Origin: Candidatus Omnitrophota bacterium
GTDB taxonomy: Bacteria > Omnitrophota > Gorgyraeia > Gygaellales > Profunditerraquicolaceae
Direction of reading: 5' to 3'
NCBI GenBank assembly: GCA_028687525.1
Contig: JAQTZX010000095.1
Coordinates: forward strand, 1 to 6,104
DNA: 6,104 nucleotides
In this document: positions 5,979 to 6,104 of the stretch, one piece after another
Layout: every line of letters begins with the position of its first letter
How positions within the stretch are numbered: position 1 is the stretch's first letter
Made by a program: the position numbers and the translations under genes
The notes under the pieces: generated by a model
Database searches by the model: none
The model's input: only the letters and a program-made list of their open reading frames with translations
What the model was told of the DNA's origin: nothing

Positions 5979-6104
5979 CAGTAGTGTCCCAACGTTTGTT
6001 CGACGTTATTAGCTAACTTGTTCTTTCTCAATAATTTAATAAAAAAAGTTCTGTAATCGATTTGAAAATGATTTTATCAATTTTGGTATAATCAAGGTCA
6101 GTCC
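5979..6104. other. AT-rich non-coding tail with a likely outward promoter
   Basis: No gene is visible here. Near the end TGGTATAAT (6084-6092) forms an extended -10 box on the plus strand. TTGAAA (6062-6067) is the best -35 candidate, but its 19-bp spacer is long. A short inverted repeat AACGT/ACGTT lies at 5991-6007. The promoter probably drives a gene starting beyond the window. Confidence 0.45.

Noticed and set aside
1..6104. CRISPR array, phage genes, toxin-antitoxin pair or defence cassette
   Set aside because: No spaced direct repeats were seen, and every coding region fits a housekeeping gene or the protease/lipoprotein pair.

Overview
The window reads as ordinary chromosome from a Gram-negative-type, probably anaerobic bacterium. 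It carries the end of an Rnf ferredoxin:NAD+ oxidoreductase subunit, a lipoprotein with a clear lipobox, an FtsH-family membrane protease, enolase, an FtsB/DivIC-type division protein and an initiator tRNA. The long poly-ferredoxin form of RnfB points to an anaerobe. A perfect hairpin starting GGGGACGGTTC resembles repeats I associate with candidate phyla such as Omnitrophota (OP3) and some deltaproteobacteria. That taxonomic guess is an inference and needs a protein search.

Layout. From 1 to 1306 (+) are the 3' part of rnfB and complete purN, overlapping by 4 bp (ATGA). From 1332 to 3820 (-) is a convergent two-gene unit: an FtsH-like AAA+ zinc protease, then an unrecognised lipoprotein gene whose start overlaps the protease's end by 31 bp. 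From 3821 to 4007 is a compact divergent control region with two good sigma-70-type promoters, both with 17-bp spacers, and a 9-bp-arm inverted repeat covering the -35 of the protease promoter. From 4008 to 5692 (+) are enolase, a structured intercistronic region with a terminator-like hairpin, and an ftsB/divIC-like gene. From 5783 to 5856 is tRNA-fMet with its own extended -10 promoter and a strong intrinsic terminator. From 5857 to the end is non-coding: the terminator, a 59-bp REP/MITE-like hairpin, AT-rich sequence and a likely promoter pointing out of the window.

How they work together. Most genes are housekeeping: energy conservation (Rnf), purine synthesis (PurN), glycolysis (Eno), cell division (FtsB-like) and translation initiation (tRNA-fMet). 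The least explained part is the minus-strand pair. The FtsH relative has only about 22 residues between its two membrane helices, where the usual periplasmic domain of FtsH is about 70 residues. It is encoded with a lipoprotein that could supply an extracytoplasmic partner. I see no strong sign of a defence island, phage, CRISPR array or complete mobile element.
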